From contig CAMCVS010000001.1 in NCBI GenBank assembly GCA_945881965.1, forward strand, positions 415,402-479,401: a DNA stretch of 64,000 bases, in the 5' to 3' direction. A program made the translations under genes and the position numbers. The DNA comes from Paracoccus haematequi (GTDB taxonomy: Bacteria; Pseudomonadota; Alphaproteobacteria; Rhodobacterales; Rhodobacteraceae). The notes beneath the pieces were generated by a model. The model was not told where the DNA came from. It saw only the letters and a program-made list of their open reading frames with translations, and searched no databases. Every line of letters begins with the position of its first letter. The first letter of the stretch is position 1. Of this stretch, positions 10,475-19,539 are shown one piece after another.

Positions 10475-10659
10475 GAACATTGCTCCTCTACGGGTCGGCG
10501 TGATGGCTTGGCAGCGAAACGTCTCGGCAAAGGCGCGCTTTTGTGCGCAGGACAGGCTTGGACCCAACAAGGCTTGCGGTGCGCGCGCCCTGCGCTAAGC
10601 AGGAACCACGACCTTGCCTCTGGCAGGGACGATCATAGACAGCCGGAAGGAAGGGTCCA

Positions 10660-11601
10660 GTGGGGAATGACACCAGCGCGCGACCTTTGACCGCGCAAAG
10701 CGGCGGGGATCGGCCACCGTCTGACCGCCTGACCCCCGGCCTCTATCTGATTGCCACACCGATCGGGGCGGCGCGCGATATCACGCTGCGGGCGCTGGAC
10801 CTGTTGCGCGCTGCGGATGTGCTGGTGGCCGAAGATACCCGCAGCCTGCGCCGCCTGATGGATATTCACGGTGTAGCGGTCGGTGAAAGGCCGCTGCTGG
10901 CCTATCACGACCATAACGGCGACCGGATGCGCCCGCGCCTGCTGGCGGATATGGCGGCAGGGCGCGTGGTGCTCTATGCGTCCGAGGCCGGGACGCCGAT
11001 GATTTCCGATCCCGGCTATGATCTGGCCCGCGCCGCGCGTGCCGATGGCCATGCGGTGATTTCCGCCCCTGGCGCGTCGGCGGTGATCACGGCGCTGACG
11101 CTGGCGGGCCTGCCGACCGACCGTTTTCTGTTCGCCGGTTTCCTTCCAGCCACCGCGCAGGCGCGGCGCGCGGCCTTGGAAGAGTTACGCGCCGTGCCCG
11201 CCACGCTGGTGTTTTTCGAATCACCCGCCCGCGTGGCCGCAATGCTGGACGATGCGGCCCGCGTGCTGGGCACGCGCGACGCAGCCCTTTGCCGCGAATT
11301 GACCAAGAAATTCGAGGAAATCCGCCGCGCGCCCCTGCCCGATCTGGCGCAAGACTGCCGCGACCGCCCGCCCAAGGGCGAGATCGTGATCGTGATTGAT
11401 CGCGGACGTTCGGAAAAAATTAGCTTGTCTGATTTAGACAAGAAGTTGCAGGAGGCGATGCAGGGGCTGTCCCTGCGCGATGCCGCCGATCTTGTCGCGG
11501 TCGAAACCGGGATGGCACGGCGACAGGTCTATCAACGCGCGCTGCAACTGGCCAATGGGGCGGCAGACGCGCCCCAGCAGGGGGATGAAGATGGCGCTTG
11601 A
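10660..11601 (+). CDS. rsmI: 16S rRNA (cytidine-1402-2'-O)-methyltransferase
   Basis: A 313-residue SAM-dependent tetrapyrrole-methylase-fold enzyme that 2'-O-methylates C1402 in the ribosomal decoding centre. Conserved blocks are LYLIATPIGAARDITLRALD, LVAEDTRSLRRLM, SEAGTPMISDPGYDL and FFESPARV. It starts at GTG (10660) with GGAAGGAAGG upstream. The C-terminus has the usual LSLRDAADLVAVETG-type helix. Its last 11 bases overlap yraN, and it is divergent from the LpoA-like gene. Confidence 0.95.
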   Translation: MGNDTSARPLTAQSGGDRPPSDRLTPGLYLIATPIGAARDITLRALDLLRAADVLVAEDTRSLRRLMDIHGVAVGERPLLAYHDHNGDRMRPRLLADMAAGRVVLYASEAGTPMISDPGYDLARAARADGHAVISAPGASAVITALTLAGLPTDRFLFAGFLPATAQARRAALEELRAVPATLVFFESPARVAAMLDDAARVLGTRDAALCRELTKKFEEIRRAPLPDLAQDCRDRPPKGEIVIVIDRGRSEKISLSDLDKKLQEAMQGLSLRDAADLVAVETGMARRQVYQRALQLANGAADAPQQGDEDGA

Positions 11602-12004
11602 TCTGATCGGGGATATCCACGCGCTTGCCCCGCGCCGTGCGCGCCAGAATCGCGGGCGCAATGCCTATCTCGCCGGGGCCGCCGCCGAAGATGCGGTGCA
11701 ACGGCATTATGAACGGCAAGGCCTTGTGTGCCGCGCGCGGCGCTGGCGCGGCGCGTCCGGCGAGATCGACCTGATCTTTGCTGATGGGGCCACCATCATC
11801 TTTGTCGAGGTGAAACAGGCCCCGACGCATGATCTTGCGGCACAGGCGCTTGCGCCCGCACAGGTGCGGCGGATTCTGGCGGCGGGCGAGGAATTCGTGG
11901 GCAGCGAACCCGCCGGATCACTGACCGACCGCCGCTATGATCTGGCGATGGTGGATGGCACGGGGCGGATTGCGGTGATCGAACAGGTGTTTTTTGAATT
12001 CTGA
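11591..12004 (+). CDS. yraN: UPF0102 family protein YraN (predicted nuclease fold)
   Basis: A 137-residue protein of the YraN/UPF0102 family, which has a Holliday-junction-resolvase-like nuclease fold. The core reads GRNAYLAGAAAEDAVQRHYE, then RWRGASGEIDLIFADGAT and FVEVKQAPTHD. The E-D and E-x-K residues correspond to the nuclease-fold active site. The activity is unproven in the family. The ATG at 11591 follows GGGGG; 11585 is an alternative. It overlaps the end of rsmI, so translation is probably coupled. In many bacteria this gene sits in the same rsmI/lpoA cluster. Confidence 0.9.
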   Translation: MALDLIGDIHALAPRRARQNRGRNAYLAGAAAEDAVQRHYERQGLVCRARRWRGASGEIDLIFADGATIIFVEVKQAPTHDLAAQALAPAQVRRILAAGEEFVGSEPAGSLTDRRYDLAMVDGTGRIAVIEQVFFEF

Positions 12005-12058
12005 TTTGCTGATCGGCTGGGCTTAGGCCATGTAGGGCGCAAAGCTTGGGAGCCCGCC

Positions 12059-12994
12059 ATGAAAGTCGCCATTCAGATGGACCCGATCGGTCCGATCAAT
12101 ATCGACGCTGATTCGACCTTTCGCATCGCGCTGGAGGCGCAGGCGCGGGGGCATGACCTGTTCTATTACACGCCCGAACGGCTGGCCTTTCAGGAAGGCC
12201 GCGTCACCGCGCGCGGCTGGCCGCTGACCGTGCAGCGCGTCAAAGGCGCGCATTACACGCTGGGGGCCGAGGCCGAGGTTGATCTGGCCGATTATGACGT
12301 CGTCTGGTTACGGCAGGACCCGCCGTTCGACATGTTCTACATCACCACCACACATCTGTTGCAACGCATCCACCCGAAGACGCTGGTGGTCAATGACCCG
12401 TTCTGGGTGCGCAACAGCCCGGAAAAGCTGATGGTGCTGGATTTCCCCGACCTGACGCCGCCCACCGCCATCGCCCGCGATCTGGACACCATCCGCGCCT
12501 TCCGCGCCCGGCATGGCGACGTGATCGTCAAGCCGCTTTATGGCAATGGCGGCGCGGGCGTGTTCCGCATCACGCCCGAGGACCGCAACTTGTCATCCTT
12601 GTTCGAGCTGTTCACCGGGTTCTCGCGCGAACCGCTGATCGTGCAGAAATTCCTGCCTGCCGTGGCCAAGGGCGACAAGCGGGTGATCCTTGTGGATGGC
12701 GAAGCCGTGGGGGCCATCAACCGCGTGCCCCAAGCCGGCGAAACCCGGTCCAACATGCATGTCGGCGGGCGGCCGGAACAGGTCGCGCTGACCGCCCGCG
12801 ATCTTGAGATCTGCGCGCGGATCGGGCCTGCGCTGCGCGACAAGGGCCTGATCTTTGTCGGTATCGACGTGATCGGCGACTGGCTGACCGAGATCAACGT
12901 GACCTCCCCCACCGGGATTCAGGAACTGGAACGGTTCGACGGCATCAACACCGCCGCCCGGATCTGGGAGGCAATCGAGGCGAAACGCGCATGA
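12059..12994 (+). CDS. gshB: Glutathione synthetase
   Basis: A 311-residue ATP-grasp ligase that joins gamma-glutamylcysteine and glycine to make glutathione. The N-terminus [20 protein letters not shown] is diagnostic. The ATP-grasp core shows [16 protein letters not shown] and [20 protein letters not shown], and the C-terminal metal-binding region [20 protein letters not shown]. Its end overlaps the following esterase by 4 bases (ATGA). Length and start agree with proteobacterial GshB. Confidence 0.97.
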   Translation: MKVAIQMDPIGPINIDADSTFRIALEAQARGHDLFYYTPERLAFQEGRVTARGWPLTVQRVKGAHYTLGAEAEVDLADYDVVWLRQDPPFDMFYITTTHLLQRIHPKTLVVNDPFWVRNSPEKLMVLDFPDLTPPTAIARDLDTIRAFRARHGDVIVKPLYGNGGAGVFRITPEDRNLSSLFELFTGFSREPLIVQKFLPAVAKGDKRVILVDGEAVGAINRVPQAGETRSNMHVGGRPEQVALTARDLEICARIGPALRDKGLIFVGIDVIGDWLTEINVTSPTGIQELERFDGINTAARIWEAIEAKRA

Positions 12995-13875
12995 GCGTGG
13001 TCGCCCGCCTGCTGAATTTCGGGCTGCGGCGGATCGAAAAGCCATATCTGGCCCGCGTCAAAGACCCCGCCGAGGTCCGGCGCGGGTTCGACACCAAGGC
13101 GCGGCTGTTCTTCGGGCCGCGTCGGGCATGGCGGCTGACGCCGCTGCGTCTTGGCGATATCGCTGCGCTCGAGATAGAGCCCTCCGAGGCCGCGCCGGAA
13201 CGTATTCTATTCTATGTCCATGGCGGGGCCTATGTCTTTGGCTCTTCGGTCAGCCATGCCGGGTTGGCGGGGGCATTGGCCCTGCGGCTGGGCTGCGCGG
13301 CGGTGGTGCCGGACTATCGGCTGGCCCCGGAACATCCCTTTCCCGCCGCCTTGCAGGACATGCTGACAGCGTGGCGCACAGTGGCCGCAGATGGCTCCAC
13401 GATGATCTTGGCCGGGGACAGCGCCGGGGGTGGATTGGCGCTGGCGCTGTGGGCGGCCTTGGGACCAGAGGACCGGCTGCCTGCGGCGGTGGTGCTGTTT
13501 TCACCGCTGACCGATCTGGCCTTTACCGGCCTGTCGGTAGCCACAAACCGCGACGCGGACCCGCTGTTGCCCGCGCAGCGTGCGCATGAACTGGCGGATA
13601 TGTATCTGGCGGGGCTGGATGCGCGCGATCCGGGGGCCTCGCCGCTGTTTGGTGCGCCCGGGCGCGGCGCGCGCGTCATCCTTTGCGTCGATGACACCGA
13701 AATCCTGCGCGATGACGGTCTGCGGATGGTGGATGTCCTGCGCGCGCATGGGACACGCGTCGATCTGATCCGCACCCGGGGCCTGCCGCATGTCTGGCCG
13801 TTCTTCTGGCGCTATCTGCCCGAGGCGCGCGCGACGCTGGATGCCATCGCCGCGCGGCTCAAGCGCGTTCCTTGA
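12991..13875 (+). CDS. Alpha/beta hydrolase, hormone-sensitive-lipase type
   Basis: A 294-residue esterase of the HSL (bacterial type IV) family. The oxyanion-hole motif is [15 protein letters not shown], the nucleophile elbow [10 protein letters not shown] has Ser144, the acid is probably in [11 protein letters not shown], and the His is in GLPHVWPFF near the end. [17 protein letters not shown] is the conserved HSL block. The natural substrate is unknown. It is coupled to gshB by an ATGA overlap, and its 3' end overlaps the convergent comM gene by 17 bases. Confidence 0.9.
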   Translation: MSVVARLLNFGLRRIEKPYLARVKDPAEVRRGFDTKARLFFGPRRAWRLTPLRLGDIAALEIEPSEAAPERILFYVHGGAYVFGSSVSHAGLAGALALRLGCAAVVPDYRLAPEHPFPAALQDMLTAWRTVAADGSTMILAGDSAGGGLALALWAALGPEDRLPAAVVLFSPLTDLAFTGLSVATNRDADPLLPAQRAHELADMYLAGLDARDPGASPLFGAPGRGARVILCVDDTEILRDDGLRMVDVLRAHGTRVDLIRTRGLPHVWPFFWRYLPEARATLDAIAARLKRVP

Positions 13876-15370
13876 CGCCCACCAGCCGATAGCCCACGGC
13901 TTCGGCGACATGCGTGCGGCGCACCTGATCGGACCCGTCAAGGTCCGCAATCGTACGCGCCACCCGCATCACGCGGTGATAGCCGCGCGCCGACAGGCCG
14001 AAACGGTCCGCCGCGCGGATCAGCAGGTCGCGCCCTTCGGCATCGGGCGCGGCCACCTGTTCCAGCGCCGCGCCTTCAAGGTCCGCGTTCAGGCGTGGCT
14101 GACCGCCGGCGCGGGCGATCTGCACCGCGCGCGCCGCCGTCACGCGGGCGGCAATGGTCGCCGAAGTGTCGCCAGACGCAGGCAGGTCAAGGTCGGTATA
14201 GGCGACGGGCGGCACCTCGATCCGCAGATCGAACCGGTCCATCAGCGGGCCGGAAATGCGGCCAAGGTAATCGTCGCCGCACACGGGCGCGCGGTTGCAG
14301 GCCCGTCCGGGGTCGGTCAAATATCCGCAGCGGCAGGGGTTGGCAGCCGCGATCAGCAAGAACCGGCTGGGATAGGTGACATGGGCATTAGCGCGGGCGA
14401 CCATCACCTCGCCGGTCTCGATCGGTTGGCGCAGGGTTTCCAGAACGGGCCGCGCAAATTCCGGCAATTCGTCCAGAAACAGCACGCCATTATGCGCCAG
14501 GCTGACTTCGCCCGGTTTCGCCTGCCGCCCGCCGCCCACAATCGCGGCCATCGACGCGGTGTGATGCGGCGCGCGAAAGGGTCGCGTGCGGTTGATGCCG
14601 CCCTCGCCCAACAGCCCCGCCAGCGATTGGATCATCGAGGTTTCCAGCGCCTCGATCGGTGTCAAGGGCGGCAGGATCGTCGGCAACCGCGCCGCCAGCA
14701 TGGATTTGCCCGACCCCGGCGGGCCGGTCAGCAGCAGGTGGTGGCGTCCGGCAGCGGCGATTTCCAGCGCGCGCTTGGCGCGTTCCTGCCCCTTGACGTC
14801 ACGTAAGCAGCGGGGGCCGGGGTCCGAGATCACCTCGCCGGGTGTGGCAGGCGCCAGCACCGCCTGCCCGTTGAAATGCCGGATCGCGGCGGACAGCGAC
14901 ACCGGCGCGATGACCTCGGTCGCGCCGACCCATGCGGCCTCGGCCCCGGATGCGGCGGGGCACAACAGCGTGCGCTGCGATTCGGCAGCGGCCAGCGCGG
15001 CGGGCAGGGCGCCAGTGACGGGCATCAGCGTCCCGTCCAGCCCCAATTCGCCCAGCGCCACGATGCCCTCGACCCGGTCGGCAGGCAGGATATCCAGCGC
15101 GCATAGCAGCGCCAGCGCGATGGGCAGGTCGAAATGGCTGCCCTCCTTGGGCAGGTCGGCAGGGGCGAGGTTGACCGTGATGCGTTTCGACGGCAACGCG
15201 ATGCCCAATGCGGCAATCGCGGCACGGACGCGGTCGCGCGCCTCGGACACCGCCTTGTCGGGCAGGCCGACCACGGTGAAGGCGGGGTTTCCGGCAGTGA
15301 CGGCGCATTGCACCTCGACCAAGAGGGCACTGACGCCTTCGAAGGCCACGGTATAGGCGCGCACGGCCAT
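13859..15370 (-). CDS. comM: YifB/ComM-family Mg-chelatase-like AAA+ ATPase
   Basis: A 503-residue AAA+ protein. The N-terminal ChlI-like domain (YTVAFEGVSALLVEVQC to about residue 160) is followed by the ATPase core with Walker A GPPGSGKSMLAARLP, Walker B GVLFLDELPEF, and a C-terminal Mg-chelatase-type lid (LSARGYHRVMRVARTIADL). ComM homologues are helicases that promote branch migration during natural transformation. The ATG at 15370 has GGAG 5 bases upstream; a GTG two codons earlier is less likely. It lies 71 bases downstream of argC. Confidence 0.93.
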   Translation of the reverse strand: MAVRAYTVAFEGVSALLVEVQCAVTAGNPAFTVVGLPDKAVSEARDRVRAAIAALGIALPSKRITVNLAPADLPKEGSHFDLPIALALLCALDILPADRVEGIVALGELGLDGTLMPVTGALPAALAAAESQRTLLCPAASGAEAAWVGATEVIAPVSLSAAIRHFNGQAVLAPATPGEVISDPGPRCLRDVKGQERAKRALEIAAAGRHHLLLTGPPGSGKSMLAARLPTILPPLTPIEALETSMIQSLAGLLGEGGINRTRPFRAPHHTASMAAIVGGGRQAKPGEVSLAHNGVLFLDELPEFARPVLETLRQPIETGEVMVARANAHVTYPSRFLLIAAANPCRCGYLTDPGRACNRAPVCGDDYLGRISGPLMDRFDLRIEVPPVAYTDLDLPASGDTSATIAARVTAARAVQIARAGGQPRLNADLEGAALEQVAAPDAEGRDLLIRAADRFGLSARGYHRVMRVARTIADLDGSDQVRRTHVAEAVGYRLVGVKERA

Positions 15371-15441
15371 GATCACTCCTTCACACGTCCTAGCCTTAGG
15401 GAAAGGAAGGTGAAGAAATGGTTAACAGCACCAGGCGGGCG

Positions 15442-16350
15442 TTAAAGCCCCGCGCCCTCGTCGCAGCCCAGCATCAGGTTCAGGTTCTGCACCGCCGCGC
15501 CCGACGCGCCCTTGCCAAGGTTGTCCAGCACGGCAATCGCCACGCTGGCCCCGGTATCAGGGTTGCCATGCACCGACAATTCCAGCCGGTTGGTGCCGTT
15601 CAGCGCCTGCGGATTGACGCGCGGCGCGTGGGTCGCGGCATCCACAACGCTGACAAACCGTTCACCGGCATAGGCGTCGCGCAGGGCGGCCTCGGCTGCA
15701 TCGCGGTCCAGCCCCGGCAGGTGCAGCGCTACGGCCATGCCCTGCGCATAGTGGCCCACGGATGGCACGAACACCGGCGGGTGCGTCAGCGCGCCATACA
15801 TCGTCATCTCCGGCAGATGCTTGTGCGCCTGCCCCATGCCATACAGAAACGCGCCGGATGTCGCCCCGGTCTCAAACTCGGCGATCATCGCTTTGCCGCC
15901 GCCCGTGTAGCCCGACACGCCGGATATCGCCGGGGCGGCATCGGCGCGCAGCAAACCGGCGGCCACCAAGGGCCGGATCAGCGCGATGGCGCAGGTGGAC
16001 CAGCAGCCGGGGTTCGACACATGGCGCGCGCCTGCGATGGCCGCACGCTGGCCGGGGGCCATTTCGGCAAAGCCGAACACCCAGTCGGGATTCACCCGGT
16101 AAGCGGTCGAAGCGTCGATGATCCGCGTGCCATAAGGGGCGGCCAGCGCAACGGCCTCGATGGCGGCGTCATCGGGCAGGCACAGGATCGCCACGTCGGC
16201 CTGCGCATAGACGGCGGCGCGGGCGGCGGGGTCTTTGCGCAGGGCGGCGTCGATGGACAAGAGCGTGATATCCGCGCGCCGCGCCAGACGGTCGCGGATT
16301 TGCAGGCCGGTGGTGCCCGCCTCGCCGTCGATGAACACGTTATGCGTCAT
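15442..16350 (-). CDS. argC: N-acetyl-gamma-glutamyl-phosphate reductase (type 2)
   Basis: A 302-residue NADPH-dependent reductase in arginine synthesis that converts N-acetylglutamyl phosphate to the semialdehyde. It is the shorter type-2 form common in alphaproteobacteria: N-terminal nucleotide loop [17 protein letters not shown], catalytic Cys in [17 protein letters not shown], and [13 protein letters not shown]. The ATG follows GGAGG. It lies between the ZIP transporter gene upstream and comM downstream on the same strand. Confidence 0.95.
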   Translation of the reverse strand: MTHNVFIDGEAGTTGLQIRDRLARRADITLLSIDAALRKDPAARAAVYAQADVAILCLPDDAAIEAVALAAPYGTRIIDASTAYRVNPDWVFGFAEMAPGQRAAIAGARHVSNPGCWSTCAIALIRPLVAAGLLRADAAPAISGVSGYTGGGKAMIAEFETGATSGAFLYGMGQAHKHLPEMTMYGALTHPPVFVPSVGHYAQGMAVALHLPGLDRDAAEAALRDAYAGERFVSVVDAATHAPRVNPQALNGTNRLELSVHGNPDTGASVAIAVLDNLGKGASGAAVQNLNLMLGCDEGAGL

Positions 16351-16404
16351 GCCCGCCTCCTGTTTTCGGACGCGTCATACGGCGCGGACGTCCGCAACGC
16401 AAGG

Positions 16405-17181
16405 TCAGCCCAGGATCACATCCAGCAGCATCATCAGGATCAGCCCCACGATCAGCCCCATGGTGGCGCGATTCTGGTGGCCGTTGCGGTGGGTTTCAGG
16501 GATGATCTCGTGGCTGATGATATACAGCATCGCCCCCGCCGCGAAGGTCAGCCCGATGGGCAGCACCCAGACCGCCATATGGACCAGTGCCACACCCAAC
16601 AGCCCGCCGACGGGTTCCACCAGACCCGTCGCCGTGGCGATGCCGAACGCGCTCCAGCGGGAATAGTTCTGCCCGCGCAGCGCGACCGCGACCGCCAGCC
16701 CTTCGGGCGCGTTCTGCAACCCGATACCGGTGGCCAATGACAGCCCGTTGGCCATGTTGCCGCCGCCAAAGCCGACGCCGACCGCCATGCCTTCGGGAAA
16801 ATTGTGGATGGTGATGGCGATGATGAACAGCCAGATGCGCGGCAATGCACCCGGATCGGCCCCGTCCGGCCCGATGATGAAATGTTCATGCGGCAGCGAC
16901 GCGTTCAGCCATGCGACGAACCCCGCGCCCAACGCGATGCCCAGCCCCGCCAGCAGCGCGGCAGGCACTGTGCCGCCATAAACTGCCTCGCCCGCCTCGA
17001 TCCCCGGCAGGATCAGCGAGAAAAACGACGCCGAAATCATCACCCCGGCCGCAAAGCCCAGCATCATGTCGCTGGTGCGGCGGTCGATCTCGCGGCCAAA
17101 CAGCACCGGCAATGCGCCGACGCCGGTCATCAGACCAGCCCCCAGGCTGGCGGCGACGCCGATGATCAGGATGTTGTCCAT
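16405..17181 (-). CDS. ZIP-family divalent metal transporter
   Basis: A 258-residue polytopic membrane protein with about eight helices. The metal-binding helices carry the ZIP signatures HNFPEGMAVGVGFGGG and QNAPEGLAVAVAL, plus HEIIPETH near residue 228. These match ZupT/ZIP5-type zinc and iron importers. A soluble loop (SLPHEHFIIGPDGADPG) separates the two halves. Its start lies 1 base after the MaoC-like gene's stop, so the two are one transcript. Specific metal and direction cannot be read from sequence. Confidence 0.9.
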   Translation of the reverse strand: MDNILIIGVAASLGAGLMTGVGALPVLFGREIDRRTSDMMLGFAAGVMISASFFSLILPGIEAGEAVYGGTVPAALLAGLGIALGAGFVAWLNASLPHEHFIIGPDGADPGALPRIWLFIIAITIHNFPEGMAVGVGFGGGNMANGLSLATGIGLQNAPEGLAVAVALRGQNYSRWSAFGIATATGLVEPVGGLLGVALVHMAVWVLPIGLTFAAGAMLYIISHEIIPETHRNGHQNRATMGLIVGLILMMLLDVILG

Positions 17182-17182
17182 G

Positions 17183-17632
17183 TCACGCTTTCCGTTTCAG
17201 CAGATGGGTGGTGTGCCAGCGCATCACCTCGTCGCCCGCTTGGTTGAACACCTGATAGGTCATGTGGGTGCGGCCCATGTCGGGACGGGTTTTCGACGGG
17301 TCAGACCCCGTCACCTCGGCGCGCACGGTCAGCGTATCGCCGGGGCGGACGGGTTTGATCCATTTGACCTCTTGCATCCCCGGTGATCCCAGAGAGGCCG
17401 CAGCCCACAGCCCGGTTTCCAGCGACAGCGCAAAGGCTGTGGTCAGCGTGTGAAACCCCGATGCGATGATCCCGCCATAAAGCGATGTCGCCGCCGCCAC
17501 GGGGTCGATATGGAACGGCTGCGGGTCGTATTGGCGGGCGAAAGTGACGATGTCATCCTCGGTCAAGGTGCGGCTGGCGGTGGTAAACGTGAAACCAACG
17601 GTGAAATCATCGAAATACAGCGACTGGGTCAT
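17183..17632 (-). CDS. MaoC-like hotdog dehydratase
   Basis: A 149-residue MaoC-domain protein, single hotdog fold. The hydratase-2 motif region is visible as FARQYDPQPFHIDPVAAATS with GGIIASGFHT (catalytic Asp and His in the DPQPFHID segment), then VKWIKPVRPGDTLTV. MaoC proteins hydrate enoyl-CoA thioesters; the substrate here is unknown. I placed the start at 17632 with GGAG six bases upstream; two other in-frame ATGs lie 6 and 12 bases earlier. It is divergent from lldD and translationally close to the ZIP gene. Confidence 0.88.
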   Translation of the reverse strand: MTQSLYFDDFTVGFTFTTASRTLTEDDIVTFARQYDPQPFHIDPVAAATSLYGGIIASGFHTLTTAFALSLETGLWAAASLGSPGMQEVKWIKPVRPGDTLTVRAEVTGSDPSKTRPDMGRTHMTYQVFNQAGDEVMRWHTTHLLKRKA

Positions 17633-17703
17633 GCGCATCTCCATCGGTGGCACCGTGTCAGACCGGTGCTGCCGGCGCAAGCACGCGCCGATTGCGGCAG
17701 ATG

Positions 17704-17738
17704 GGCCGATTTGGTAAGCCGGATTTACCACTTCGGCC
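17704..17738. promoter_or_regulatory. Nested dyad operator upstream of lldD
   Basis: Two nested inverted repeats share one centre at base 17721: outer arms GGCCGA (17704-17709) and TCGGCC (17733-17738), inner arms TGGTAA (17712-17717) and TTACCA (17725-17730). The inner TGGT...ACCA form resembles sites of FadR/PdhR/LldR-type GntR regulators. It ends just before the AGGAG of lldD, where a bound protein or a hairpin could block expression. Confidence 0.6.
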
Positions 17739-17752
17739 AAAGGAGCCAGCTT

Positions 17753-18919
17753 ATGCCCGTCATCACCAGCATCGACGACCTGAAGGCAATCTATAAGCGC
17801 CGGGTGCCGAAGATGTTCTATGATTACTGCGAAAGCGGGTCGTGGACCGAACAGACCTTCCGCGAGAATGTCAGCGATTTTGACCTGATCCGCCTGCGTC
17901 AGCGCGTGGCGACCGACATGTCGGGGCGCAGCACGGCAACGACGATGATCGGACAGCCGGTTGCGATGCCGGTGGCGCTGGCGCCGGTCGGGCTGACGGG
18001 CATGCAGGACGCCGATGGCGAGATCAAGGCGGCGCGCGCGGCCGCCGATTTCGGGGTGCCCTTTACGCTGTCCACGATGTCGATCTGTTCGATCGAGGAC
18101 GTGGCTGCGAACACATCCAAGCCGTTCTGGTTCCAGCTTTACACCATGAAGGACGAAGATTACGTCAACCGCCTGATCCAGCGCGCCAAGGATGCCAAAT
18201 GTTCGGCGCTGGTGATCACGCTGGACCTGCAAATTCTGGGGCAGCGGCACAAAGACCTGAAGAACGGGTTGTCCGCGCCGCCCAAGCTGACGCTGAAAAC
18301 CATGGCGAACCTTGCGACCAAATGGTCCTGGGGTCTGAACATGCTGGGCACAAAGCGGCGGGCGTTCGGCAATATCGTCGGTCACGTCAAGGGCATCTCG
18401 GATACCTCGTCGCTGATGGCCTGGACGTCGGAACAGTTCGACCCGACGCTGGACTGGGACAAGATCAAGAAGATCAAGGATAAATGGGGCGGCCCGGTGA
18501 TCCTGAAGGGCATCCTTGACGCCGAAGATGCCCGCGCCGCGCTGAACGTAGGTGCCGATGCCATCGTGGTGTCGAACCACGGCGGGCGTCAGTTGGATGG
18601 GGCGATCTCGTCCATTCGCGCGCTGGACCCCATTCTTGACGCCGTGGGCGACAAGGTCGAGGTGCATCTGGACAGCGGCATCCGGTCCGGTCAGGACGTG
18701 CTGAAGGCCGTCGCGATGGGGGCCAAGGGCACCTATATCGGGCGCGCCTTTACCTATGGCTTGGGCGCAATGGGGCAGGCAGGCGTCACCCGCGCCTTGC
18801 AGGTCATCCACCGCGAGATGGACATCTCGATGGCGCTGTGCGGGCGGCGCACGATCCCCGATCTGGGCCGGGACATGCTGTTGATCCCCGAAGGCTTCTC
18901 GGGGCGCTGGCAGGTCTGA
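17753..18919 (+). CDS. lldD: FMN-dependent alpha-hydroxy acid dehydrogenase (L-lactate dehydrogenase type)
   Basis: A 388-residue FMN TIM-barrel enzyme of the glycolate oxidase/L-lactate dehydrogenase family. It shows YDYCESGSWTEQTFREN, VALAPVGLTGMQ, FTLSTMSICSIEDVA, and the catalytic His276 and substrate Arg in SNHGGRQLDG, then LDSGIRSGQDVLKAVAMGA (FMN phosphate site). The likely reaction is L-lactate to pyruvate, feeding the respiratory chain. The close family cannot fully exclude another 2-hydroxy acid. The ATG at 17753 follows AAAGGAG. A large dyad lies immediately upstream. The stop overlaps the next start (TGATG). Confidence 0.88.
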   Translation: MPVITSIDDLKAIYKRRVPKMFYDYCESGSWTEQTFRENVSDFDLIRLRQRVATDMSGRSTATTMIGQPVAMPVALAPVGLTGMQDADGEIKAARAAADFGVPFTLSTMSICSIEDVAANTSKPFWFQLYTMKDEDYVNRLIQRAKDAKCSALVITLDLQILGQRHKDLKNGLSAPPKLTLKTMANLATKWSWGLNMLGTKRRAFGNIVGHVKGISDTSSLMAWTSEQFDPTLDWDKIKKIKDKWGGPVILKGILDAEDARAALNVGADAIVVSNHGGRQLDGAISSIRALDPILDAVGDKVEVHLDSGIRSGQDVLKAVAMGAKGTYIGRAFTYGLGAMGQAGVTRALQVIHREMDISMALCGRRTIPDLGRDMLLIPEGFSGRWQV

Positions 18920-19539
18920 TGCTGGTCTTTGCATCGGCCAATCTGGCGGTGTTTGCGACGCCGAAAACCGGGTCAACCGCGCTGTATCTGGCGTTTCGCA
19001 AACATGCGCAGATCGCCATGGCGGGTCAGCCCCGGTTCAAGCACGTCAGCCTGTCAAAATACGAACGCCACATCGCGCCGATGCTGCGGGACGGGTTCAG
19101 CCTGACCCCGGACCGCGCGGCGGCGATCCGCGAACCGCTGGATTATCTGCGGTCGTGGTATCGCTATCGCCAACGCCCCGACATAGCGCGGGCGCATCAA
19201 TCCGCCGCCGGGGTCAGTTTCGAGGATTTCGCATTGGCCGCGATTTCCGACGCCCCGCCGCCCTATGCCGCCGTGGGGCGACAGGTGGAGTTTCTGTCTA
19301 CGTCGCAGGGCGTGGCGGTGGACCATCTGTTCACCCAAGAGGATGAATTGCTGCCCGCCTTCATCGCCGAAAAGCTGGGGCTGGAGACGCTGAAGCTGGG
19401 CCGTCAGAACGTGTCGCCCCCGGCGGACACCTTGCTGTCACCCGGTGCCGAGGCCCAAGTGCGCGCCGCTTGGGCCGCCGATTGCGATCTGTGGCAGCGG
19501 GTGGCCGATGCGGGCGGGTATCTGGACCTGCGGACCTAA
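18919..19539 (+). CDS. Sulfotransferase-like P-loop protein
   Basis: A 206-residue protein, start ATG 18919 overlapping the lldD stop. The N-terminus VFATPKTGSTALYLAFRK fits the 5'-phosphosulfate loop of sulfotransferases (PKTGST), here right after a strand. The segment RAAAIREPLDYLRSWYRYRQ resembles the 3'-phosphate-binding 'R.P..R..S.Y' motif. The C-terminus has FTQEDELLPAFIAEKLG. Substrate unknown; PAPS binding is inferred. It is translationally coupled to lldD and convergent, with a 4-base overlap, with the next gene. Confidence 0.65.
   Translation: MLVFASANLAVFATPKTGSTALYLAFRKHAQIAMAGQPRFKHVSLSKYERHIAPMLRDGFSLTPDRAAAIREPLDYLRSWYRYRQRPDIARAHQSAAGVSFEDFALAAISDAPPPYAAVGRQVEFLSTSQGVAVDHLFTQEDELLPAFIAEKLGLETLKLGRQNVSPPADTLLSPGAEAQVRAAWAADCDLWQRVADAGGYLDLRT

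Noticed and set aside
17645-18976. A possible N-terminal extension of the MaoC gene
   Set aside because: The extension is antisense to lldD, lacks MaoC similarity, and a good ribosome-binding site supports the start at 17632.
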